Shown: piece by piece, positions 21,826 to 35,000 of the stretch
Layout: the number at the start of each line of letters is the position of its first letter
How positions within the stretch are numbered: the stretch's first letter is position 1
NCBI GenBank assembly: GCA_951812925.1
Contig: OX638372.1
Coordinates: 88,371,058-88,435,057, forward strand
DNA length: 64,000 nt
Source: Calliopum simillimum
Lineage: Eukaryota > Arthropoda > Insecta > Diptera > Lauxaniidae
Direction: 5' to 3'
Translations under genes and position numbers: made by a program
The notes under the pieces: generated by a model
Told to the model about the DNA's origin: nothing
Databases searched by the model: none
What the model saw: only the letters and a program-made list of their open reading frames with translations

Positions 21826-22925
21826 GATTTTTGGTGCAAAAAGTCCCTATTTTTGAAAATAAAAATCGTATCTTTCAAAAAAGAAACTGGACAAATCGGA
21901 TATGTCGTTTTGAAGGACGTTCTATGTCCTATAGAATGCATTTAGTTTCATCGATGCACAATCATCTTTGAGTGACCAGCGCCCAGTTCATCCTACTGGG
22001 TTTTTGGTGCAAAAAGTACTTATTTTTGAAAATTAAAATCGTTTCTTACAAAAAAGAAACTGGACAAAGCGAATATGTCGTTTTGAAGGACGTTCCATGT
22101 CCTATAGAATGCTTTTAGTTTCATCGATGCACAATCATATATGAGTGACCAGTGACCAGGTGACCATGTTGGGTTTTTAAACCGACAAATCACATCTTAA
22201 AAAAAGTCAAATTAAAAATCTGATATACCATTTGAGACGTTGTTTTTATTCCATTAATTTCCAAAGCCTAATTCGAGCACTTTCAATTACATCGAAAATA
22301 AAGGAGAAATCTGATTTCTTCGAGATCGCGATGGAATTTTAACATTACAAGTTAAAATCCGACGCGATCTGGTGTGTGTACCTGCTAAGAGAGGTTAACA
22401 TAATACGACATGTTAACATTTCTATAAAATAATGTCAAATATTTAAATACAATTTCGTATCTTAGAAAAAGAAACTGGACAAATCGGATATGTCGTTTTG
22501 AAGGATGTTCCATGTCCTATAGAATGCATTTGGTTTCATCGATGCACAATAATTTTTGAGTGACCAGTGGCCAGTTCATCCTACTGGTTTTTGGTGCAAA
22601 AAGTACTTATTTTTGAAAATAAAAATCGTATCTTAAAAAAAAGAAACTGGACAAAGCGGATATGTCGTTTTGAAGGATGTTCCATGTCCTATAGGATGCA
22701 TTTAGTTTCATCGATGCACAATCATTTTTGAGTGACCAGCGCCCAGTTCATCCTACTGGGTTTTTGGTGCAAAAAGTCCTTATTTTTCAAATTGAAAATC
22801 GTATCTTACAAAAAAGAAACTGGACAAAGCGGATATGTCGTTTTGAATGATGTTTTATGTCCTATAGGATGCATTTAGTTTCATCGATGCATAATCATTT
22901 TTGAGTGACCAGTGACCAAAAGACT
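21826..22925 (-). repeat. About 173-bp tandem repeats in right arm, five units interrupted by an extra module
   Basis: Inverted units end in GAGTGACC at about 21971, 22143, 22559, 22731 and 22904. The even spacing of about 172 bp is broken by roughly 280 bp at 22160-22440. The right arm therefore has one unit more than the left. Confidence 0.85.
22160..22440. repeat. Extra module in right arm, diverged copy of arm segments
   Basis: This stretch contains GAGATCGCGATGGAATTTTA, ACATTACAAGTTAAAATCCG and GCTAAGAGAGGTTAACATAA, words also present at 21720-21815 (between repeats and hinge) and at the element's end. It has no partner in the left arm. It suggests internal duplication of a whole arm segment. 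Confidence 0.75.
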
Positions 22926-23224
22926 ATGTTGGGTTTTCACAACTATTTATGTCAATGTTCAAATGCGGAGTTCTTATATTTAAAAAAATAATCTGTAATA
23001 GTGTTAGATATCGTTTGAAACGGCGTTTTATTTGCTATTAATTTCACCCAGATTTATGCGTTCAGTCTGGTTATATCGGAAATTCCATCCATTTCGCTCG
23101 AAATCTCCTCTAGCGTAATTTTAACAGTGCTCTGTTAATGTTCTGTTAACGCTCTGTTAAGTCATGTGGTTTGTGTCTATGCTAAGATCGCGATGGAATT
23201 TAACTTCACACTCTTTACAAAATA

Positions 23225-25224
23225 TACAGTTGAATTCAACTGTAGAAAAGTAAAACTAATTTTGGAATTTTGAATGGTTGTTTTATGTTTCCCATAGAAA
23301 ATTAAAAAAAGTATAGAATACAAAATTTATAGTTAATTTTTTTATTTAAAATTTTTTATTTCCTAAAACAATTTTTCTTTTCCCCAATAATGCGTAAAAA
23401 AACCCCATTTGAGAACCTTGGCGGACTTAAACTCAATTGGGCATTGCTGATCTTATGCAAAATCACTAGTCTACAATCGAAAAATCATTAAAACAAAACA
23501 TTCGAGACGGAATAATGACGCACCTTAAAGAGCTTATTGCGCATTGCCATACAATTCAGTTGCGTTGCCTAGTTAACAACTTAAACTGATAAATCTATAA
23601 AACAGTTGCTTAAACCAGCAACTATGTATAAATGCAAGTAAATAACCAACTGACTGGTTCAGTTGCCAATTTTCCAATTTTCGCCAAAAAACTACATCCT
23701 ATAAAAAGGTTAAAAGTTAAGGTTATTATTTGTTCGCTCTTCGAATTTCTTGTTAAAAAATTGAAGAATAAATTCTGACGAAAATATTGAAACTTTCCCT
23801 CCTTACTTTCTGCTGAATTATGGTTTACACAAATTTTTTGCGATTGTATGCTAGGGAGCCGATTTAGATCAAATCGAAATCGAATTACACGATAAGGGTG
23901 ATTATTTAAAAAAAAAAAAAAACTAAATCAGTGATAGAAAAAAAAAAACAACCAAAAAAATAAATATACACGTATACTTTTTTAAAAATATGCTCTTGTT
24001 TATTATTAATTGTTAATAATCTTAATGACATTTACTTTACATATATGTATATATGCTTTTAATCAATTGATTAATTAAACACTAAAACTATGTTTTAAAT
24101 TATTGCAATTTAAAAGTACACATTAGTTTTGAAATATGTATGTACTGCTAAAATCTTGTATATTAAACGCTAAATCGCAAAATCTGAAGAAACTTACTTA
24201 TGATAAAAATCCGTTAATGTTTAAAACTAAAAGCTTATTGGCTAAAATTTGTTCAGAAGAAAACAAATCAATTAAATAGTATTCGACAAAGTGTTTTAAA
24301 TAATTCCGTAGCCTATACTATTTTCATAATTTATGTACATACCACGCTTATGGAAACGAAACATATTCAGTACAAACTAATAGCATCTTATTTAGCTTAG
24401 TATAAAATTTTTGTAAATGTAAAAAAGCAGGGTTTACAAGCCAGTATAAACTAGATTACAAGTAATATTAATAAATACTTATGTTTTATGGAAATTTGCG
24501 TCTTTAATGGGCGAAAGAAAATGAGTTTCTTGTTAAAATTGTTCTCTCTTTTAAAAAAGTATTGATACTGCACATTGTTACATTTCTTTATTTTTTGGGA
24601 TTTGACTTTTTTCTTCGTATGTACAACAAATAAACAATTTTCGTCTAAGTTTTGCTCACAAAATTGTACAATTAATTTAAAGCGTTTATTGTGTTATACA
24701 TTTTCTTTAACAAATATTCATATAAGCTGTTTTAACGAATTAATAGTAATGATTTAGTTTACAACAAATTGCTAAATATAATATTTTTTTTTTTATAACA
24801 ATGTAATTAAATTATCGACAATACAGTTAAATATATGTTTTTGTATACTAAAATAAAATTTTCTTTAAATACTATTTTTTTTTTTTATATTTAAGCAAAT
24901 TTTGTACTAATTCGGTTTCTGTTTTGTTTCATATTTGATTTTGTTACTTTTGTAATACATTTTTTTGCTAAAGTTATAGCCGCCACACTTTGGTATTCTA
25001 AGGCTTTTTTTAATCGTCTAAGGCCAATAAGACTATACATAATGAATTTCTTTCCCAACTGTTACTAATTGGGAATATTTGGTATATTAGAGGGGGCTTG
25101 AGGTGAAAAATATCTTTTAAGAAACAAATTGTGGAATTTTGGAGGGATATTAGGAGACAAATTTTTTAAGTTTTTTTTCTAACGAAAACAATACGCCACA
25201 TACATCTGTGGATTGACAAAAAAA
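23225..25224. other. AT-rich non-coding stretch, no gene recognised
   Basis: Long A and T runs are present. No frame, repeat pair or RNA was recognised over these 2 kb. Confidence 0.5.
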
Positions 25225-25459
25225 AAAAAAGAGGCGGTAGGAAATAACGCAAAAAAAAAAAATATGGGCGTTATTTCTGTTCTACTTCGGGCGTTATTTC
25301 ATATTGTATTTCTAAAATGAACGAAATAACGCCCAAATTATTTTCATATAAATGATTTCTTTTTTTAAATTTTGGACTTCATTTCGTTTTTGTGTGTGCC
25401 TCATTTCATATTGTGTTATTTCGTTTTTTTTGTGCGTTTTTTCCTACCGCCAAAAAAGA
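25225..25459. mobile_element. 219-bp MITE with GGCGGTAGGAAA ends
   Basis: The element 25233-25451 begins GGCGGTAGGAAATAACGC and ends with the inverted GCGTTTTTTCCTACCGCC. The 8 bases on either side are both AAAAAAGA, a possible target duplication although low in complexity. GGGCGTTATTTC recurs internally in both orientations. Confidence 0.7.
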
Positions 25460-25761
25460 AACATAAATAAAGGAAACAATACCTAACATTTTATCAAACA
25501 GTTCTTAATGATTTATATACACAGATAATGTGAACGAAGTACTCAAATGCGCAAATATCTAATGTTCCTATACAAGGGGTGCGTTACAAAACCACGTTAG
25601 CGGAAGGAACATTCGAAACGACTGAGCGAAAGGTTTTTATATAGCATTATCTGTTGTGCCATTTATTTTTAACCACTTCCATTTGGAGGCCTTTTTGCTC
25701 ATGTTTTTGCAATGGCAATGATTGCGTTCAGAAGATGCAAATGACAATAATGTGATAAAGA

Positions 25762-26040
25762 TAAGTTAAACCTTTTCCAGATCAAATTGATCCTTTTTCA
25801 AATAAAATTTAACTTTTCTAAAATCAAAATAAACCTATTCCAACACTTAAAATTATATATTTCCTTCTTGCAGCAGCATATGGATGAATAGTGTGTTCAC
25901 CAAAACTTACAAAATGTGGAGGGTGTTATTTTGATTTGGAAAAAGTTAAATTTGATTGGAAAAAGGTTTATTTTGATTTGATAAAAGATTAATTTTATTT
26001 GAAACTGATCAATATGATGTGGAAAAGGTTTAACTTGGAG
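25762..26040. repeat. Inverted repeat downstream of Pp2C1
   Basis: The arms, about 25762-25845 and 25920-26040, are imperfect inverted copies sharing AAGTTAAACCTTTTCCA, CAAATAAAATTAA and ATCAAAATAAACCT words. The spacer is about 75 bp. It may be a decayed MITE. Confidence 0.55.
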
Positions 26041-26251
26041 TGGAAAACCTGTATTAACAGAAGGCAACTTATGTTTCAAGCGTAGCACCTTCTGACCGCG
26101 ATCATTGGCAAAGGCATTCTAGTGTTAATGATTATTGGGGGGAGCGAATTGAGTATTATTTTCACATGAAAAAAAAAAAAAACGCGAGACAAAAATTCAA
26201 ATCAAATAATATGGAGTTTAGTGTCTCAAAAAAATAAAAATATAAATTGGC

Positions 26252-29072
26252 CTAGCGATTTAAATTTCGCTGCACACGGCTTCGCGTCTGCAGCGTTGTT
26301 GCCGTTGGTGCTGCTGTTGTTGTTGTACTAATGTGCGGTGTTGACATTGTGCTACCTCCGCTTCTTAACGCCGGACGCTTAACAAAATCCAATGAAATTG
26401 AAGGCTTTGGTTGTAAAAGTGCCCGAGCACGTGTCACAGCACAAATTAATTTTGGTGATGGCGGTGGTGCGGCTAAACTTGTGGCAACTGACGATTGTAA
26501 TCTGGTCGTTTTACTAAAGTTACTTATGCCAGTTGTTGCACCTACGTTGCTGTTGCGTTGTTCTTTGCATGTAGGAGATGTACGCGAGTTGATGTTGCGT
26601 GAATTACGTCGCTCAGTGCGTAGCGTTACGTTGCGAGTATTCGGATGTACCGCTGTAGGCATACAATTAGCAGCAGAAACAGTTGGAACTTGTGGTGCCA
26701 GTTGTACGATTTGGCGTGAGCGTAAATTAATGGCATAGGTTGCCGGACCTATTGAATGCGCTTGCGCAGCTATAACATTTGATTTTGAAACGGCTCTTGT
26801 AGGATTAGGCAAAGATTTTTGTTGACCTAATGTCGTCGTCGTTGGTGCTAAACGCTGTTGTTGTTGCTGCTGCGCTCTCTGATTTGCAAAATTACCAGCG
26901 AGTAACGATGAAGCCGTGGTGCGTAGAAATTGATTGGCCATAGAGGTTGAGCGTCGCATATTCAGCGCAGATTTTGCTTTCATATCTTTGGAGAGCGAAT
27001 TTCGTGAACGCAACGTTCGTTTTGTATAATCAACAACGATTGGTGCCATACTGCGCAATTGCCGTTTTTCGTTACTTTGAAATAAAAGTGGACCATAGCC
27101 GCATTTGCGTAAAGTACTAGATGACGTAGCACACGGCGAGGTGGAATGGTGACGTTCCTGATTCTCATTGGGCACATTGGGATAGTGCGAGCGAGTGTTT
27201 GCATGTGCTCGCTTTGCAGGAGAGGGATTCAACAGCAAAGATTTGGTATAAGATGTCGGTTTCACTGCGTTATTGCAGGTGTAGGGCCTAAGCCGATTTA
27301 ATAACTTGGTTGATGTGGACACAGATGCTGGCGGAGGTAATGGTGACGGCGATGGAGATGTGTTCCATGTGCTGCTAGATGGCTTTGTTGGTGAAGAATA
27401 ATTAACATGTTCTGGTTTATTACGTAGAATTTCAATTTTTTCAATAATCACAATGTCGTTTTTGTTTTGCTTTAGTTCTTCCATTGTAGCATCATCAATA
27501 TCCATAGCTTCTTCGTCTTCATCTTCCAAGTTTTCTGCCGTAAATGCCGCAGGCGAAGCAATGCTTGAAGAGATTTCATTTATTTGTATTGTTTCATCAA
27601 GCGGTGACGTCGACGCTGAATTATCATGCGGCGTTATTTCTTCTTCCAAGTACTCCTCACATATTGATTCTTCCAAGTCGGCCGCTTGCGGATTAAGCGT
27701 CAATTCAGACTGTTGTTCAGCACGACGTTGCATTTCAAGCCGTTCCATTGCTACTTGCTGTTCTTCTGCCATTTCTTGTTGCAACAGTGAGTTCAATTCC
27801 AATTTCGATTCATATGTATTGATAAAATTACACAACGCAGGCAAACGTGCATCATAAAAGTTTTCTCTGCTTGGTGAACTTGGTGTTGCTGCTTCATCGT
27901 AGGCTTCTGTGGCGGGATTCTGCTGAAATATTTTAAATGTTTGCACTTCTTTCGACATGGCGGATGGTGAACTGCCATTACGCATTTGTTGTTCGCCACG
28001 TGTCTCCAGTTTTGTCAAAGAATAGCCATCTTCCTGTGACATACACTGCTCTTGATATTGTTGTTGCTCCATAATGATATCATGCTGCGCATGTGCGTTC
28101 TGATGGTAAACTGTACTCTGATAACTGCTGCTGCCACTGGACGATGATGATGAAGTAGAATCACTGCAACGACTATCGCTGTTATTCGATATGCTGCTGG
28201 TGCTGATGCTATCAGCTGCTTGTTCCATATGACGACCGCTTAGTAGAGCGTCAGTGTATGATTCAGCAAAACTGTTCATATAGTCGAGAGTTTCTTGTTC
28301 AATAAGTTTAGGTGCATTCTCAATACGCAAATGTTGATTTAAAAAGTTATTTCGCAACTGTTGGTGTGCCACTTCATGATGTGTGGCATCATCTTCTTCA
28401 TCTTCGTCATGGTCGAATTCTTCTACCTCTTCGTCATCATCATCGTCATCCTCATCATCAACATCATTCTCATTTATACTCTCAGCTTCCACCACCTCTT
28501 CGCGCACTGGTTGTGCTGCTAAAGGATCATAATAATCAGTTGCCATCTGAAACTGATTAGCATAACCAAGTTCTGTATAGGCTGCTGCATAATTCGTTAC
28601 ACCCATTCTACCACCACTGTAGTCCATATCGATTGTTTCATCGTCTTCGTCTTCATCATATTTAAAATTTCTATATTCCTCAGGTGGAAGATATTTATTT
28701 GCCATTTCCGCATAACTTGTCGCACCATCGTCATGCATTGGAACATCTGCGCTGACTTGCATATATTCCAGTCCATAAGAATGGGTGTGGCAGCTGGGCG
28801 TACTATCTTTAATATTGGAGGCAGGCGGGTAAAGTATCACTGTTACAACCGAAGTATTATCGGCACGCATTTTTTTAGCTGACCATGTTTTCAATGCTTT
28901 TTCGACCAGCCCTTTGCTGGGATTAGTCCATTGTCCATGCGCACCTTCAACCGTACTTTCACCACGTTGCGCTTGCAGTCTTTCGTTGATGGTTTCTTTT
29001 TCATTAACAGTATCGACGGCATCTTGCGGGGAAACCACATTCCATAGACCGTCGGTGCCAAAAATTAAGCAT
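26252..29072 (-). CDS. Pp2C1: Pp2C1 coding exon 4 and stop
   Basis: The acceptor TTTTTCAG lies just before 29072. The exon completes the Arg codon and reads [19 protein letters not shown], then the last catalytic motif [11 protein letters not shown], and about 860 residues of tail ending NRNLNR with a TAG stop at 26252. The tail holds an Asp/Glu run, Ser runs, a poly-Gln run (QQQQQQQ near the last quarter) and several Arg-rich patches. Long frames on the opposite strand of this exon are shadows of its codon bias. Confidence 0.92.
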
Positions 29073-32000
29073 CTGAAAAATGAAATTAACGTGAATAAAT
29101 ACACAAGTACAGTGTAGAGAATATCGCAAAAAGCTTACCTAAATGTCTTTGGATTGATTTTAATAACTTTAACATCTGGATCAGGACTAACAATAAATTC
29201 ATTGCGCGCTGAATTATAACTCCATAGATCGCCAAGGCTACGCGCAACTGCCAAAAATGGAATTTCATCAACTGGTGTATTACGACGTACAGGACCCTTG
29301 TGACCTGCTATAAGGAAAAAAGTTATGTATTCTTATCATCATATAGTCATGTTTAAACACAAACCCATTCGTGGTCGATTCCAAACAACACGTGGCACTC
29401 CTGATTTTACAACAACTTTTCCGCCTGTGCGCATAATACGAGTACGTTCAGCTACAGACTCAGGTTTATGATCTGTGGTCAACTGTTTAGCTCGCCAAAA
29501 ATTTTCATTTTCATTTTGATAACCCAATACGATACCAGAATCACCAACATGACCGATATAGATTTTCTCTCGACGAATAAAAGCGACTGTGGCAGTGGTA
29601 CCGGCAGTGCTAGGCAATCCAGTGGCGGTTTTTGGCCATTTATCTGAAAAAATAAGGAATGATTTTTATACATTTTTGTTTGCAATTAAGAAAATTTTTC
29701 ATTAATCCAATTTTGGTGAAGATATAAAGGAGTACAGATATAAATTTACTTTGGGAAAAAATACAAACTAAACGGAATTTGAAATCGATCTTTAGCCTTT
29801 AGCCTTTTGGCCTATTCTAGAACAGCCAAAATTTTAAAAGAAACCTCAACTTCGTAAAAGCTTCCCACTGTATTTTTAGTACAACATCCAATCAGAAGAC
29901 GTATCGAATACGATAAAAACTGAATAGTAAATAGACCATTATCATTTGCTTAGTTAAGTCGATTTAGTTAGTTTATGCCTAATTATGCACAAACCGGGTA
30001 ATAGCCCATTCTCACTTGCTTGGTTTAGACAATTTAATTTGTTTATGCCTTGTTGTGTTGCACATACCGTTTGCCACATAATGGAACATTCTCACTTGCC
30101 TGGTTAAGACGATTAAATTAGTTTATATCTAAGGATTATCCGGGTTAGTTTGCCATATATAAAAAGATTTTCAACTTGTATGATAAATTTTAGTTAATTT
30201 TTAAGAAAATAGATAATTAACCAAAAAATTGCCAACTGCAGCCCTGAATTTAAAAAGAAAATGGGATGTATTTTTTTTCTGACACAAGTACGTACGATGT
30301 AAAAATTTAAATTTATTGAATTTTCAAATAAATTAAAGCTGAAATTAAAAATATATTAATTTAAACAATTATGATTTGCTTAACAAACAGAGCACAGACC
30401 AGGCTAAAAAGTGTAAACGGTGATCTTTGCTTATTAGTTCGTTATTACATAATTCAGTCTAGTTAACCAAGGTAGTGAAAACAAGGCATAAATAGCTATT
30501 CGATTAGTATGAGCAATTAGATAGTTAACCTAATTGATTTAGTTAACAGCAAAATTACTGACGGAGAAAAAACTAGTTGAAACTTGGGTTTTTACGTTTT
30601 AGTTTTTTCTGATTTCAGTTTGGTTAATCAAAGTAGTAAAAACAAGGACAATAATGAAAAAGTTTCTACTACTTCCCAAATGAATTCAAGACAAATTACG
30701 TTTCCACTGGATATTTTTGAGGTGATTTAAAGCTGTTTCGAGACTTTGCACTAAAATATTTTAAATCTGCGCATAAATCACAGCACGGCCACCGATATTA
30801 ACTATTTTCGACCAAGTGGTAGCTCTTAACCTTGACAATTGGCATTAAATGGCATTAAGCACAAATCAAATGGCAGATAAATATTAGCACGTTGAGTGCC
30901 ATTTGTACCGCCGGCGGTACACACTTTACTTGTAGCGCTGTGCCACCATACAAATTCAATATGTATGAAAAAATGGCGACTTTTAATAACTGTTGAATAT
31001 TGATCTATAAGGGTATATTCATAATGAGTTTGTGGAAAGAGATTTGTGCTTATAAGTGTTATTTGTCCTATAAAATGGCGTCAAGTTTAAAGCATTGAAG
31101 TTTAAGTGTGTACCGCCGGCGGTTCACGTGGCACCTGACGGAGGACATTTTGCTTGTATGGTGGCACTCAACGTGTTAAGAAAAAAAAGAAAAACAACTT
31201 CAATTTTACTGCTTATGACATTTACTATCAAAAATTAACCTCTTTCGGTGGTGGAAAAGGGTAGGATTTAACGATGCGATTTACAAATCCCTCCGGTGGA
31301 AACGTAGCAGAAGTTGATTCCCAAAAAATTTTCACCCCTTTTAATTATTGCAGACGAATCGGAAAATTTTCCTAGATTGGTTCAACAAACGGTCACGCAG
31401 ATTCTTTTTATTGAGTTAGATGCATTCAAAATCAAGCTTACCAATGATTTGGGATACAATGTACTTGTATAAGACCACTAACTTAACAGTCTTTCGATCG
31501 GTAAGGTAACTTAGTGGAATGTGGACTAACCTGTCTAGATGAAAATGCAACTTCTCTGTTAAATATGTACGAAGGAAAAATAAACCCTTAATTTGTGAAT
31601 AAAAGAAGAAACATAAACAAATACAAAGTAAAAACAAGTGAAAAAGGTAAACAAAGAATTTTTAACTCAAAAAAGCGGAAAAGAAATCAGTTCCAACGAA
31701 AATCATTGAAAGGAAAATAAAAATAAAAACACGAAATCACACAAAAAGGGGTGGGAGGCATGAAAAAGTATTCGAACATTTGCAAATTTGACAGCAAGCA
31801 ATCAGAGGGTATAAAAGGTGTCAGCAAAAAAGAACTAAAAGAAAATAAATAACAATAAGATTATGCCAAGTGTAACCACTTTTTGTTAAAACAAAGCGTG
31901 AATTGATATCTAAAATTAGTTAGTGTCGCTGAAACATCAAAGGTAGTGCCCATAACTTATGTGTAAACGGAGGACGGAAAGGATTTCAGACCATTTAATG

Positions 32001-35000
32001 CTGATTTTATTTTCTCCGACCATCAAACTGCCAAAAAATGTAGAGAAATTTTTATTTTGCATTCAACATTTGAAAATGGGCATCTTTAAACCTATACACT
32101 GACGCAGTTCATAAATAGGTCATTCAGGAATTTATGTAATGACGCTACTAAGAATGGTTTAAAACAAGACATTTTGGATTGCTTCGAAATGGTATCACAA
32201 ATCACAAAATTTAGTATATTGTTTTCGCGCCGACGTTTCGAGGATTACTTGTCCTCTCCCTCAATCTTAAAATAATTACCCAAAAGTGCAAAACTTTTTG
32301 ACATCCATATTTTCGATGGAAATCAATCTTATTGGGCCTTATATGAATTTGTCAACAAAATATGGTCTTCTTCCGTTACATCCACCAAAACGAAAGTGCG
32401 CTTTTTTGATTCGAATGTAAAATAGGTTTTGCTTTATGGGTGCGAAACATGGCTTGTTACTGAACAACTAACGAACAAGCTGCAAGTATTCGTCAACAAA
32501 TGCTTAAGGCGTATACTAAAGGTTTGGTGGCCTCGCACTATATCAAATGCCGAGCTACATCAAAAATGCAATCAGAAGACTATAGCAAATGAGGTCAAGC
32601 TGCGCAAATGGAGATGGTTTGATCACACTCTCCGGAAACCACACAGCAAAGTTTGTCGCCAGGCTCTTGAGTGGAATCAACAAGGCAGTAGAGGACGTGA
32701 TAGACCCAAAACCAACTGGAAAAGGAAATACAAGAATTGGGAAAGTCGTGGCAAGAGATCAAAGTCATCGCAAGGGATCGCAACAAATGGAAACGTCTCA
32801 TATTGGCCCTATGCTCCTCCTAGGAGTTTGAGGAAATGCATACATATACATATGAATTTGTCTAGAAACTACCTCTCGAGAAAGGAATATGTTAATTTGT
32901 ATCGTGAATATTTTGAGAATGGAATTGTTCCAATTTTCGCCAAAAAACACTATTTACTATACAGTCCTGGCATTTTCCATGATTTTGACAGCTAAGGTTA
33001 AATAAAATAAAGATAAACAAAATCTAAATACAATATCATTAAAAACAACAAAAACGAAATAAAATTACAAAATTGAAGGTGGTCTACGAGTTGGGTTCTT
33101 AATAATAAAAAGAATGACGAAGTGAAAAGTTACGAGATCTGTTTTTTTGACGACAGTTTATCTGCTATCTATGCATTTTGTTCGGGTATAGTTTTTGTAT
33201 CTAAATCGAGCTAAGAGCTATATGAAAAAAGAAAAACCAATATCTGGCCAAAAAATGGTACTAAAAATTAAAGCGCCTAGGGAAATATTTTTAGTTTCAT
33301 TTTACCATCATCCAAGAAAACAATTATACGATTTTCTCGGAAAAAATGGAAACTTCTTTCGGTTCTGGAGGTGACTTGAGATTCTCGGAATGTTCTGACT
33401 TTGAAGATATATACTAACAGATGCTTAGGGTAGAAACAGGCAATATTTGAACTTTTATGGGCTTCATGGAGCACTTTAAGGACATTGCGGAAGGGTCACG
33501 GTTTTTTACAAATATCTGAGCTATAACAAAATTTCAGCTTTGTAACTTCTCGATTAATTTTCAGTGAATTTTTGCATCTTTAAGGATATGAAGCCCGATG
33601 ACTCAACCAGAGGAGACGAGCCAGAACATACATTTTGTGTAAACTTCGTTTCCCCGCAGCTGTCAATAAAGATAATTTCAGCTTTGTAAAAATACCGCTA
33701 GGCGCAAAGTTCAGTAGCTTTTAGAATTAAAAAAAGTGCATTGAGCAAAAAATACTTAAAATCGTCCAAAAAATTACGTGTGAATTTTTTCAGAAATTTT
33801 ATAATTTTTCAAAAGTTGATAAAAAAAAATAAAGAAGACCCAAAAAAGGTCATGTTTGAGTAGCCATATTTCGGTCAATTTGTAACCTACAAAATTCTCA
33901 GTAGAGCATTTAAATGGAAATTTTATCTTCTTTTTTTTATAGTACAATATGTTTTTACCCATCGCTGACCCAAAATAAGTTATAGGCGAAAATGTTAAAA
34001 AAACAAGACTTCGAAATTTTTTTTTTTTTGTTTCAACATTTTTATCATAAGCAATTTTTTTTTTAAATATGCTGTTTCGATGGAAAATTTAATTCTTTAC
34101 ATTTCCATTCCCCCTCTTCGATTTCCGCCCTCTAATTTGATAGCACTCTGCGGTTTTTTCTTCTTAAATTACCCACTCACTGACCGATTCTGTAATTAAA
34201 ACCCGAGAATACCTTAGTTCTTTATTCCTATGTTTTTTGGAACATAATCAATAGACTATAATTATGGTAATTTTGATCGGTACAACTTCGAAGCTTATTC
34301 CTTCCTTACTATTTATATAACTTTCTGCGTATTAAAACATAAATCAATATGTACCCGTAATTCTTCTAAGGTCTGAAAGCTTTTTAATAGTGAGTACACA
34401 CTAGCGATCATGTTCGTCAGTCAAATATGGCTGCTAACAGTCACTCAACCACAAACCATTTTGTGGTTGACTGATGACTGACGAAAAATAGCGGCCACAC
34501 ACGCAAACAAGAGAAATTTGAGCAAAACTGACGAACTTGATCGATAGTCTGTACCCCCTTTAAACAAAACTTTAGTAAAATTTGTATACTTTAACAAAAT
34601 CCCCTTTTTCTTTGAATTACGATCAATTATTGGAAAGCATGAGTCACTTTAAAGTTAAAACTCAAATAGGGAATTTTATTTCATTAAAAAGGCAACACTG
34701 CAATCGCGCTCAAGCAAAAAGTAAAGTAAATGCACCATCTGTATATAACATATCTACCCATACTATTCTGACTCATGGCAATCGCCGCATATGTAGAAAT
34801 AAAACACCACTGACAAACACAACCAGCACTCCATGTCAAATGTATATGTACAAGATTGTGTATACATTTGACAGCAGCAGTTACTGGGTGAGAGCTGGGA
34901 ATATTCCACTACCGATTTCTATACAATAAAAATAAAACATAAGTATTCGGAAAAATGCCAGAAGAGAAATGTGCAACTAAAAGTGAATAAGTGGATAAAA

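Larger units (their letters stand above)
18581..23224. mobile_element. 4.6-kb foldback element with 9-bp target duplication
   Basis: The element is 18590-23215, flanked by the direct repeat TACAAAATA at 18581-18589 and 23216-23224. Its outermost 21 bp match as inverted repeats with two differences (both read GTGAAGTTAAATTCC after six variable bases). The arms are about 2.0 kb (18590-20599) and 2.4 kb (20806-23215), with a hinge of about 200 bp. The inner kilobase of the arms is nearly identical; the outer part holds tandem repeats of about 173 bp. No transposase frame is present. Long arms with internal tandem repeats and a 9-bp duplication are features of FB-type foldback elements, which are linked to the MULE superfamily; that assignment is inferred. 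Confidence 0.85.

Noticed and set aside
26331..28560. Long plus-strand frames opposite Pp2C1 exon 4 (134-135 codons)
   Set aside because: They are antisense shadows of the biased codons of the Ser-, Gln- and acid-rich tail and have no features of their own.
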